This document shows, in pieces, positions 43,281-51,210 of a DNA stretch of 64,000 nucleotides; position 1 is the stretch's first letter; each line of letters opens with the position of its first letter. The position numbers and the translations under genes are program-made. The notes below the pieces were generated by a model. It was not told the DNA's origin, did not search any database, and saw nothing but the letters and a program-made list of their open reading frames with translations. Location: positions 62,001-126,000 of the forward strand of contig NZ_BCTQ01000017.1 of the NCBI RefSeq assembly GCF_001571365.1. The letters run 5' to 3'. The DNA comes from Achromobacter denitrificans NBRC 15125 (GTDB lineage: Bacteria; Pseudomonadota; Gammaproteobacteria; Burkholderiales; Burkholderiaceae_B).

Positions 43281-44036
43281 ATGCTGCACAAAACGTTGAA
43301 ATCGTTGTTGGCGACGGCGCTGTGCGCCGCCGCGCTGTCGGGCGCGCACGCCCAGACCGTGAAAGTGGGCGCCACGCCCACCGCGGTGCCCTTCAACTTC
43401 CTAGACCCGAAGACCAACACCCTGCAGGGCGTGATGATCGACATCGCCAACGCCGTGGGCAAGCAGGCGGGTTTCACGGCGGAAGTCATGCCCATCCCGT
43501 TCGCCTCGCTGGTGCCCGCCTTGCAGACCAGCAAGATCGACATCATCGCCTCGGCCTTCGCCAAGACGCCGCAGCGCGCCGAGGTCGTGGACTTCACTCA
43601 GCTGGTGGTCGAGTACGGCGAGGCGCTGATCGTGCCCGAAAAGGACAAGGCCGACTACAAGAGCATCGCCGACCTGAAGGGCAAGACCGTGGGCGTGCAG
43701 ATCGGCACGCTCTACGTCGAGCCGCTGAAGTCCGCGCCCGGCCTCAAGGAAGTGAAGATGTACGAAACCATGGCCGACCTGGTGCGCGACGTGGCGCTGG
43801 GCCGCCTGGACGCGGCCTTCGGCGACGGCCCCGTGATCTCCTACCAGGTCCGCACCCAGGGCGTGCGCAACGTGCGCTACGTCGAGAGCTACCAGCCGTC
43901 CATGCCGACCAATATCGCGCTGGCCGTGCGCAAGGGCGATACCGAACGCGCCAAGCAGCTCAACGCCGCCATCGACGCGCTCAAGCAGGACGGCACCATC
44001 GCCGCCATCATGAAGAAGTGGGGCGTCTCGCACTGA
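43281..44036 (+). CDS. Polar amino-acid ABC transporter binding protein (SBP_bac_3)
   Basis: A 251-residue periplasmic binding protein. The start at 43281 gives a clean signal peptide (MLHKTLKSLLATALCAAALS, ending AHA). VGATPTAVPFNFLDPKTNTL, QGVMIDIANAVGKQAGF and AFAKTPQRAEVVDFTQ are class-3 motifs. It binds an amino acid or a related amine for the permease/ATPase that follow. Two FAD oxidases later in the operon suggest an amino-acid or polyamine substrate that is then deaminated. Confidence 0.93.
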   Translation: MLHKTLKSLLATALCAAALSGAHAQTVKVGATPTAVPFNFLDPKTNTLQGVMIDIANAVGKQAGFTAEVMPIPFASLVPALQTSKIDIIASAFAKTPQRAEVVDFTQLVVEYGEALIVPEKDKADYKSIADLKGKTVGVQIGTLYVEPLKSAPGLKEVKMYETMADLVRDVALGRLDAAFGDGPVISYQVRTQGVRNVRYVESYQPSMPTNIALAVRKGDTERAKQLNAAIDALKQDGTIAAIMKKWGVSH

Positions 44037-44058
44037 TCCCGCCGATCGCGCCGATTCC

Positions 44059-44091
44059 GCGCGCCGCGCGGCCGGGTCCGCCGCGGCGCGC
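44059..44091 (+). promoter_or_regulatory. Intercistronic hairpin between binding-protein and permease genes
   Basis: Perfect 10-bp arms GCGCGCCGCG (44059-44068) and CGCGGCGCGC (44082-44091) with a 13-nt loop and no T-tract. In other ABC operons such hairpins protect the binding-protein message and lower expression of the membrane parts; that role is inferred here. Confidence 0.6.
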
Positions 44092-44108
44092 CATAACAGG
44101 TACTCAAG

Positions 44109-44768
44109 ATGTTCCAGTCTTTTTTCAGTGACGCCACGGAGTTCTTCCCCGTGCTGATGCAGGGGGTGCTGACGACCATCGCCATCACCGCCGCCGCTCT
44201 GGTGATCGCCACCGTGCTCGGGCTGTTCTGGGCCCTGCTGCGGGTCAGCGGCATCGGCCCGCTTTCGCACGCAAGCCGCATCCTGACCAACATCATCCGC
44301 GGCGTGCCCATCATCGTCGTGCTGTTCTACATGTACTTCGTGCTGCCGGAGATCGGCATCAGCCTGACGGCCTTCCAGGCCGGCGCGCTGGGCCTGGGCG
44401 TGGCGTACTCCTCGTACATGTCGGAAGTGTTCCGCTCCGGCATCGACGCGGTCGACCCCGGCCAGTTCGAGGCGGCGCAGTCCCTGGGCATGTCGCGCGC
44501 CAAGCTGATGCGGCGCGTCGTGCTGCCGCAGGCCTTCAAGGTCGCCCTGCCGCCCTACGGTAACAACGTGGTGATGATGCTCAAGGACTCGTCGCAGACG
44601 GCGGTCATCACCGTGGTCGAACTGTCCATGCAGAGCAAGCTGATCGCCTCGGCCACCTTCAAGAGCGCCACCATCTTCACGCTGGTCGCCCTCATGTACC
44701 TGGCCATGAGCCTGCCCATGATGTATTGCATCGGCAAACTTGAACGCCGCCTGGGGCGCCGCCAATGA
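44109..44768 (+). CDS. Amino-acid ABC transporter permease (HisM/GlnP type)
   Basis: A 219-residue permease with about five hydrophobic segments: [39 protein letters not shown], and the EAA loop [20 protein letters not shown] followed by [11 protein letters not shown]. It is the only permease gene of the system, so the channel is likely a homodimer. Overlaps the ATPase gene by 4 bp. Confidence 0.93.
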   Translation: MFQSFFSDATEFFPVLMQGVLTTIAITAAALVIATVLGLFWALLRVSGIGPLSHASRILTNIIRGVPIIVVLFYMYFVLPEIGISLTAFQAGALGLGVAYSSYMSEVFRSGIDAVDPGQFEAAQSLGMSRAKLMRRVVLPQAFKVALPPYGNNVVMMLKDSSQTAVITVVELSMQSKLIASATFKSATIFTLVALMYLAMSLPMMYCIGKLERRLGRRQ

Positions 44769-45496
44769 TCAAGATCGAAAACCTCAGCAAGTCCTTCGGC
44801 GCCCATCGCGTGCTGGAAGGCATCGACGCCGAAATCCGGCAGGGCGAAGTGGTCTGCCTGATCGGGCCGTCCGGCTCGGGCAAGTCCACGCTCCTGCGCT
44901 GCATCAACGGCCTGGAACGCTACGACGGCGGCCGCATCACGGTCGACGGCGTGACGGTGGACGCCTGCCGCAAGGATATCCAGAACATCCGCCAGCGCGT
45001 GGCGATGGTGTTCCAGCGATTCAATCTGTTCCCGCACCGCACGGCGCTGGAGAACGTCATCGAAGGCCCCGTGCACGTCAAGGGCGAGAGCCTGGCGGCG
45101 GCCACCGCGCGCGGCCGCGACATCCTCGCCTCGGTGGGGCTGGCCGAAAAGATGAACCACTATCCGCAGCAACTCTCCGGCGGCCAGCAGCAGCGCGTGG
45201 CCATCGCGCGCGCGCTGGCGATGGAGCCCGAGGCGATCCTGTTCGACGAGCCCACCTCGGCGCTGGATCCCGAACTCGTGGGCGAAGTGCTGGCCGTCAT
45301 GCGCACGCTGGCGGAGAAAGGCATGACGATGGTCATCGTGACGCACGAAATGGACTTCGCCCGCAACGTCTCCGACCGCGTGCTGTTCCTGGAAGGCGGC
45401 AGGATCGCCGAACAGGGGCCGTCCCGCGAAGTGCTGACCACTCCCCGCAACGAACGCATGCGCGACTTCCTCAAGCGCGTTACCCACGCCCAATAG
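44765..45496 (+). CDS. Amino-acid ABC transporter ATPase (GlnQ type)
   Basis: A 243-residue ATPase. Walker [11 protein letters not shown]-loop region [20 protein letters not shown], signature [19 protein letters not shown], Walker [14 protein letters not shown], and switch His in VTHEMDFA. It is coupled to the permease by ATGA overlap. All motifs are intact. Confidence 0.94.
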   Translation: MIKIENLSKSFGAHRVLEGIDAEIRQGEVVCLIGPSGSGKSTLLRCINGLERYDGGRITVDGVTVDACRKDIQNIRQRVAMVFQRFNLFPHRTALENVIEGPVHVKGESLAAATARGRDILASVGLAEKMNHYPQQLSGGQQQRVAIARALAMEPEAILFDEPTSALDPELVGEVLAVMRTLAEKGMTMVIVTHEMDFARNVSDRVLFLEGGRIAEQGPSREVLTTPRNERMRDFLKRVTHAQ

Positions 45497-45506
45497 CCCC
45501 GGCACC

Positions 45507-46805
45507 ATGACCAACGATCTGTTTTCGCCCGCAGCCTCGCTGTGGGCCGCGACCACGCCTGCCCGCTCCGCGTCGCCGGCGCTGGCAGCCCCGCTCGACG
45601 TGGACGCCGCCGTGGTCGGCGGCGGCTTCACCGGCCTGTCGGCCGCCCTGCACCTGGCCCAGGCCGGCTTCCGGGTGGCGTTGTTCGAGGCCTACGAGAT
45701 CGCCCACCGCGCCTCCGGCCGCAACGGCGGCCAGGTGGTGCCGGGCTTCAAGCCCGGCCCGGCCGCGCTGATCCGCCGGTTCGGCGCCGACACCGCCGCG
45801 CGGATGACGCGCTTCGCCTACGGCAACGCGGACTATCTGTTCGAGCTGGTGGAGCGCTTGCGCATCGATTGCGCGCCCACCCGCAACGGCTGGATCCAGG
45901 GCGCCTTCTCGGCGGCGTCCGGCGAGTACCTCAAGCGCCGAGCCCAGGAACTGAACGCGCACGGCGGCGACGTCGAATACCTCGACGCCGACGCCATGCG
46001 CGCCGCGACCGGCTCCGCCTTCTGGCCGGCCGGGCTGCGCGAAAAGCGCGCCGGCGCGGTGCATCCGCTGGCGTTTGCGCGCGGGCTGGCGCGCGCCGCG
46101 ACGGACGCCGGCGCCGCGATCCACGACCGCTCCCCGGTCACGGCCATCGCGCCCGCGCCCGGCGGCGGCGCCACGCTCACCGTCAACGGCCACGCCGTCA
46201 AGGCGCGCCACGTGGTGCTGGCCACCGATGCCTATACCGACCGGCTGTGGCCGGCCGTGGCGCAATCCTACGTCAACGTCTCCAGCGCCCAGATCGCCAC
46301 CGATCCGCTGCCGCGCGCGTTGCAGGAACAGCTTCTGCCGCTGCGCGCCGGCATCTCCGAAACCCGCAAGATCACCTACTACTGCCGCATTGATCCGGAA
46401 GGCCGCTTCGTCATCGGCGGGCGCGGGCACTCGTCCGAGCAGCTGGACCCCTCCACCAGCGAACAGCTGCGCCGCGCGGCCGTGGCCCGCTTTCCCGAAC
46501 TGGCCGACGCGACCTGGCGCCACGGCTGGGCCTGCCGCGTGGGCATGACCATGGACGACCTGCCGCGCGTGCATCGCCTGGCGCCCGGCGTCTGGACGGC
46601 CTACGGCTATTGCGGACGGGGCGTGGCGATGGGCACGGCGCTGGGCCGCGTCCTGACCGACGCGATCCGCGGCGTGCCCGAGGGCGATCTCGATTTCCCC
46701 GTCACGCCGATCGAACGCATGCCTTTCTACCCGGCCCGCCAATTCGGCGCCACGCTGGCCATCAACTGGTACCGCCTGCGCGACGCGCTGGGCGTTCCCG
46801 CCTGA
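45507..46805 (+). CDS. FAD-dependent amine oxidase (gamma-glutamylputrescine oxidase-like)
   Basis: A 432-residue DAO-superfamily flavoprotein: [20 protein letters not shown] binds FAD, then [19 protein letters not shown], as in PuuB-like oxidases, and [18 protein letters not shown] at the C-terminus. It probably oxidises an amino group of an imported amino acid or polyamine derivative, giving an aldehyde or keto acid and ammonia or amine. It lies 10 bp after the ATPase gene. Confidence 0.9.
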   Translation: MTNDLFSPAASLWAATTPARSASPALAAPLDVDAAVVGGGFTGLSAALHLAQAGFRVALFEAYEIAHRASGRNGGQVVPGFKPGPAALIRRFGADTAARMTRFAYGNADYLFELVERLRIDCAPTRNGWIQGAFSAASGEYLKRRAQELNAHGGDVEYLDADAMRAATGSAFWPAGLREKRAGAVHPLAFARGLARAATDAGAAIHDRSPVTAIAPAPGGGATLTVNGHAVKARHVVLATDAYTDRLWPAVAQSYVNVSSAQIATDPLPRALQEQLLPLRAGISETRKITYYCRIDPEGRFVIGGRGHSSEQLDPSTSEQLRRAAVARFPELADATWRHGWACRVGMTMDDLPRVHRLAPGVWTAYGYCGRGVAMGTALGRVLTDAIRGVPEGDLDFPVTPIERMPFYPARQFGATLAINWYRLRDALGVPA

Positions 46806-46839
46806 GCCCCGCCGCAACCGCGGACATCTTCCTAACGTC

Positions 46840-48108
46840 ATGACGACTCAAACGCAGTTTCCCGCCACCGTGGACGTGGCGATCATCGGCGGCGGCATCA
46901 TCGGCGCGAGCACCGCGCTCGCGCTGGCGCGCGCCGGCGTGAGCACGGCGCTGTTCGAAAAAGGCACGTTGGCCTGCGAGCAGTCCTCGCGCAACTGGGG
47001 CTGGGTGCGCACGCTGGGCCGCGATCAGCCCGAAGTGCCGCTGGCGCTGCGCGCCAACCGGCTCTGGAGCGAAATCCAGGCCCAGGTCGACGTCGGCTAC
47101 CGCCGCAACGGGCTGGTCTATCTCCAGGAAACCGAGGCCGACGCCGCCGGGCATGAAACCTGGCTGCGCGAGGCGCGCGCCCACGGCGTGCAGGCCGAGA
47201 TGCTGGGCCGCGAGGCGGCGCTGCGCCTGCTGCCGCGCTCGGAACGCCCCTGGACCGGCGCCCTGTACAGCGCGGCAGACGGCGTCGCCGAGCCGCAGAT
47301 CGCCACCCAGGGCGTGGCGGCGCTCGCGCGCCAGGCCGGCGCGCTGATATTCGAAGGCTGCGCGGTGCGCGGCGTGGAAAAGACCGCCGGCCGCGTCGAC
47401 ACCGTCATCACCGAGCGCGGCACGCTGCGCGCCCAGGCCGTGGTGGTGGCCGCGGGCGGCTGGTCGCGCCTGTTCTGCGGCAACCTCGGCGTGGACTTTC
47501 CCCAACTCAAGGTGCGCGGTTCCGTGCTGCGCACCGACCCGTTCGACGCCGGCGTGGCGCTCGCCATCAACGGCAAGGACTTCACCTGCCGCAAGCGCGC
47601 CGACGGCGGCTACACGGTGTCCCAGTTCTCGGCCTCGCTGGCCGAGCTGGTGCCGGACAGTTTCCGCCTGATGGGCAAGTTCCTGCGCACCTGGATCGAA
47701 AACAACGCGCTGGTGCGCGTGCGCTTCAGCAAACGGTTCTTCGAGGAACTGGCCACGCCGCGCCGCTTCCCGGCCGACCGCGAAACGCCCTACGAGCGCT
47801 GCCGCGTGCTCGACCCCGCGCCCTACGCGCGCGGCGTGGACCAGGCCTGGGAACGGCTGCTGCATGCCTTCCCCGTATTCCGCCAGGCCCGCATCGCGCA
47901 GTCCTGGGGCGGCTACATCGACGTCACGCCGGACGCCATGCCCGTCATCGCGCCGGTCACGCAGGCGCCCGGCCTCTACCTGGCCTCGGGTTTTTCCGGC
48001 CACGGCTTCGGCATCGGCCCGGCCGTGGGCGAAACCCTGGCCGCCCTCATCCAGGGGCGCGACACGCCGGTGGACATCCGCCCGTTCCGGCTGGAGCGCT
48101 ACGCCTAG
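46840..48108 (+). CDS. FAD-dependent oxidoreductase (D-amino-acid dehydrogenase/DAO-like)
   Basis: A 422-residue DAO-superfamily flavoprotein: VDVAIIGGGIIGASTALALA for FAD, CEQSSRNWGWVRTLGRD (a recurring motif of this subgroup), QSWGGYIDVTPDAMPVIAPV and SGFSGHGFGIGPAVGE. It is distinct from the 45507 enzyme, so the operon carries two different amine oxidations. Its TAG stop shares the palindrome CTAG (48105-48108) with the stop of the convergent trpA. Confidence 0.9.
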   Translation: MTTQTQFPATVDVAIIGGGIIGASTALALARAGVSTALFEKGTLACEQSSRNWGWVRTLGRDQPEVPLALRANRLWSEIQAQVDVGYRRNGLVYLQETEADAAGHETWLREARAHGVQAEMLGREAALRLLPRSERPWTGALYSAADGVAEPQIATQGVAALARQAGALIFEGCAVRGVEKTAGRVDTVITERGTLRAQAVVVAAGGWSRLFCGNLGVDFPQLKVRGSVLRTDPFDAGVALAINGKDFTCRKRADGGYTVSQFSASLAELVPDSFRLMGKFLRTWIENNALVRVRFSKRFFEELATPRRFPADRETPYERCRVLDPAPYARGVDQAWERLLHAFPVFRQARIAQSWGGYIDVTPDAMPVIAPVTQAPGLYLASGFSGHGFGIGPAVGETLAALIQGRDTPVDIRPFRLERYA

Positions 48109-48890
48109 GGCCGCAGGGCGGCGGCCAGGCCCCGCACCTCGTCCAGGGCCCCCGCCACGCCGCGCTCGGCCAGCGCCTCGGCCAGGCGCGAGCCAACCAC
48201 GACCAAGTCGGCATGCCGGCCCACCCGCCGCGCCTCTTCCGGCGAGCGCACCCCGAATCCGGCGGCCACCGGCAGCCGGGTATGCGCGCGCAGGCGCTCC
48301 AGGTCCCGGGCGATCCGGTGCTCGTCGGGCAGGCTCGCGCCGGTCGTGCCGGCCAGCATGATGTGATAGACGAAGCCGCTCGCGTCCCGCAGCACTTCGG
48401 CGAGCCGCGCGTCCTCGGAGGTCGGCGCGGACATGCGGATGAGATGGATGCCGCGAGCGCGCGCGGCCCGGCCGATGTCGTCCGCGTGCTCGATCGGCAG
48501 GTCGATGACGATCAGGCCGTCCGCGCCCGCCGCGGCGGCGTCCGCCATGAACGCCTCGACGCCGTACCGCAGGAGCGGATTCAGGTACCCCATGAGCACC
48601 ACCGGCGTCTCCCAGCCCGAGTCCCGGAATTCGCGCAGCAAGGCCAGCGTGCGCTTCAGGGTCTGGCCGCCGGCCAGCGCGCGCGCGTTGGCTTGCTGCA
48701 GCACCGGGCCGTCCGCGACCGGGTCGCTGAATGGCATGCCCAGTTCGATCACGTCCGCGCCGGCGGCGGGCAGGCCGCGCAGCAGCGCCAGGCAGGCGGC
48801 CGGATCGGGATCGCCCGCCGCGAAGTACGTCACCAGGCCGCTGCGGCCGGCTTGGCGCAGCGCCATCAGGGTGTGGTCCAGCCGTGTCAT
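48105..48890 (-). CDS. trpA: Tryptophan synthase alpha subunit
   Basis: A 261-residue TIM barrel that splits indole-3-glycerol phosphate into indole and glyceraldehyde 3-phosphate. Catalytic Glu in [11 protein letters not shown] and Asp in [10 protein letters not shown]; the phosphate loop region reads MLAGTTGAS. Length is normal. The start at 48890 overlaps the trpB stop by 4 bp (ATGA), the usual coupling that keeps alpha and beta equal. Confidence 0.96.
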   Translation of the reverse strand: MTRLDHTLMALRQAGRSGLVTYFAAGDPDPAACLALLRGLPAAGADVIELGMPFSDPVADGPVLQQANARALAGGQTLKRTLALLREFRDSGWETPVVLMGYLNPLLRYGVEAFMADAAAAGADGLIVIDLPIEHADDIGRAARARGIHLIRMSAPTSEDARLAEVLRDASGFVYHIMLAGTTGASLPDEHRIARDLERLRAHTRLPVAAGFGVRSPEEARRVGRHADLVVVGSRLAEALAERGVAGALDEVRGLAAALRP

Positions 48891-50095
48891 TGCGCCACCT
48901 CGCCGAATTGAGTCACCGTGTCCAGGTCCTTGTCGCCGCGCCCGCTCAGGCACACGACGAGGATCTCGCCGCGCCCCATCGTCGGCGCGAGCTTGCGCGC
49001 ATAGGCCAGCGCATGGGCGCTTTCCAGCGCGGGCAGGATGCCTTCGCGCCGCGTCAGCCAATGAAAGGCGGACACGGCTTCCGCGTCCGTCACCGATACG
49101 TAGTCCACGCGCCCGTTGTCATGCAGCAGCGCGTGCTCGGGGCCGACGCCGGGATAATCGAGCCCGGCCGATATCGAATGCGCGTCCAGGATCTGGCCGT
49201 CCTCGTCCTGCAGGTAATAGCTGCGGCAGCCGTGCAGCACGCCCGCCTCGCCGGCGCCGATGCTGGCCGCGTGCGCGCCGCTGGCCAGGCCCAGCCCGCC
49301 GGCCTCGACGCCATAGAGGCGCACGTCCTGCTGCGCCACGAAGGGATAGAAGAAACCCAGGGCGTTGGAGCCGCCGCCCACGCACGCGATCATGGCGTCG
49401 GGCATGCGGCCCGTCTTGGCGGCGATCTGCTGGCGCGTCTCCTCGCCGATCACTTTCTGGAACTCCCGCACGAGCCAGGGATAAGGATGCGGCCCGGCGC
49501 AGGTGCCCAGCAGGTAATAGGTATCCGCCGGATTGGCGATCCAGTCGCGCAGGGCTTCGTTCATCGCGTCCTTCAACGTGGCGGCGCCGGTATGCACGGC
49601 GCGCACCTCGGCCCCCAGCATGCGCATGCGGCGGACGTTGACGGACTGCCGCTCCATGTCTTGCGCGCCCATGTAGACCACGCATTCCAGACCGTGCAGG
49701 GCGCAGACCGTCGCGGTCGCCACGCCGTGCTGGCCGGCGCCGGTCTCGGCGACGACGCGCCGCTTGCCCATGCGCCGGGCGAGCAGCACCTGCCCCAGGC
49801 AGTTGTTGATCTTGTGCGCCCCGGTGTGGTTCAGGTCCTCGCGCTTGAGATAGACCTGCGCGCCTCCCAGTTCTTCCGAGATGCCCCGGGCCAGGAACAG
49901 CGGGCTCGGGCGGCCGACATAGTCGGCCAGCATCTCGCGGAAGTCCCGCCAGAACGCGTCGTCCGCCAGCAGCGCCTTGAAGCTGCGCTCCAGCTCGTCC
50001 AGGGCGGGAATGAGGGTTTCGGGCATGTAGCGGCCGCCGTAGGGGCCGAATTGGCCGCGGCTGTCGGGCGCGGCCGGATGAGAGGCGGATGGCAT
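48887..50095 (-). CDS. trpB: Tryptophan synthase beta subunit
   Basis: A 402-residue PLP enzyme joining indole and serine to tryptophan. [20 protein letters not shown] lead, PLP-lysine in HTGAHKINN (about Lys95), and phosphate-binding [10 protein letters not shown]. No trpF or trpC is adjacent. The gene is divergent from a GcvA/TrpI-type LysR gene 117 bp away, the arrangement known for trpI-trpBA in pseudomonads, where indoleglycerol phosphate is the inducer. Confidence 0.96.
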   Translation of the reverse strand: MPSASHPAAPDSRGQFGPYGGRYMPETLIPALDELERSFKALLADDAFWRDFREMLADYVGRPSPLFLARGISEELGGAQVYLKREDLNHTGAHKINNCLGQVLLARRMGKRRVVAETGAGQHGVATATVCALHGLECVVYMGAQDMERQSVNVRRMRMLGAEVRAVHTGAATLKDAMNEALRDWIANPADTYYLLGTCAGPHPYPWLVREFQKVIGEETRQQIAAKTGRMPDAMIACVGGGSNALGFFYPFVAQQDVRLYGVEAGGLGLASGAHAASIGAGEAGVLHGCRSYYLQDEDGQILDAHSISAGLDYPGVGPEHALLHDNGRVDYVSVTDAEAVSAFHWLTRREGILPALESAHALAYARKLAPTMGRGEILVVCLSGRGDKDLDTVTQFGEVAQ

Positions 50096-50178
50096 GGGCT
50101 GGCGGTTTCCGTGGCAATGAAATCAGGAATTTTCCTTATGCTATCTTTGATGAAAACTTATTTGAATCAATGATTTGT

Positions 50179-50203
50179 TTAGCTTCCATGTAAGCTCAGC
50201 TAA
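50179..50203. promoter_or_regulatory. Dyad in the trpB-LysR divergent region
   Basis: TTAGCT (50179-50184) and AGCTAA (50198-50203), 13 bp apart, with a nested AGCTT-N6-AAGCT (50181-50196). It lies 10 bp before the LysR start codon, where autoregulatory LysR sites are usually found, and is a likely TrpI-type binding site. The rest of the AT-rich 117-bp gap should hold both promoters; I could not fix -35/-10 pairs. Confidence 0.5.
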
Positions 50204-50212
50204 CATCAAACC

Positions 50213-51091
50213 ATGCGACGACTACCCTCTCTCAACGCGCTGCGTTTCTTCGACAGCGCCGCCCGCCAATCGAGCTTCAGCCTCGCGGCCAAGGAGTTGT
50301 GCGTCACCCACAGCGCGGTCAGCCAGCAAGTCCGGCAGCTGGAAGAATGGCTGGGCTGCGCGCTGTTCGAACGCCGCGCGGGCGGCGTCCACCTCACCGC
50401 GGCGGGCCTGCGCCTGCAACGCGCCGCCCAGGAAGCGTTCGACCTGCTGGAACGCCGCTGCGACGAGCTCAGGCGCAGCACGCAACCGGCGGAACTGGCC
50501 GTGGGCGCGCCGGCCAGCTTCCTCTCCAACTGGCTCATCCCCAGGCTCGAACGCTTCGAAGCCCTGCATCCCGATATCCGGATCCGCCTGCAGACCGCGG
50601 CCGACGCGGCGCTGCTCAACACGCAACGCGTGGACGCGCTGATCCTGGCGGGCCGCGACTGGCCGCGCGAATGGAACGTCACCCCGCTCTTCGCCGAAAC
50701 CATCGGCCCGGTCTGCGCCCCCGCCCGGGCCGCCCGCATCCGGGTCGCGGCCGACGTGCTGGACGCGCCGCTGCTGCACACCACCTCCAGGCCCGATGCC
50801 TGGAAAGACTGGGCGGCGCGCCAGGGCATCGAACTCGCCCCGCCGCAGCACGGCCGCGAATTCGACCACCTGGGCCACATGCTCGAAGCCGCGGCCGCCG
50901 GTCTGGGCATCGCCATCGCGCCGGCCGTGCTGGTCGAGGCGGACCTGCACCGGGGCCGGCTGGCCGCCCCGCTGGGCTTCGTCGAAAGCGGCGCCTCCTT
51001 CACCCTGTGCACGCGCAAGGACCCGGCCCGCGCCGACGCCGCGCTGGACCGCTTGCGAGGCTGGCTGCTGGACAGCGCGGCCGCGAATTAG
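50213..51091 (+). CDS. trpI: LysR-family regulator of the GcvA/TrpI type
   Basis: A 292-residue LysR protein with the GcvA-type lead MRRLPSLNALRFFDSAARQS, helix-turn-helix CVTHSAVSQQVRQLEEWLG, and an effector domain (VGAPASFLSNWLIPRLERF). GcvA, AmpR and TrpI share this N-terminal form. Divergence from trpBA makes TrpI function, activation of trpBA in response to indoleglycerol phosphate, the best guess. The symbol rests on context, not on a diagnostic residue. Confidence 0.85.
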   Translation: MRRLPSLNALRFFDSAARQSSFSLAAKELCVTHSAVSQQVRQLEEWLGCALFERRAGGVHLTAAGLRLQRAAQEAFDLLERRCDELRRSTQPAELAVGAPASFLSNWLIPRLERFEALHPDIRIRLQTAADAALLNTQRVDALILAGRDWPREWNVTPLFAETIGPVCAPARAARIRVAADVLDAPLLHTTSRPDAWKDWAARQGIELAPPQHGREFDHLGHMLEAAAAGLGIAIAPAVLVEADLHRGRLAAPLGFVESGASFTLCTRKDPARADAALDRLRGWLLDSAAAN

Positions 51092-51210
51092 CGCGCCCTG
51101 GGCGCCTTCATCCGGCCCCATATCCCGTCAACAGCCCCGCGCCCGTCGCCGCTATACTTTTCGGACTATTTAACCCCTGCCGCGCGACGACTTTTCTGCC
51201 GCGCCCTGTT

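Noticed and set aside
51153..51158. TATACT as -10 of the deacetylase gene
   Set aside because: No acceptable -35 lies 15-19 bp upstream, and a single hexamer is weak evidence.
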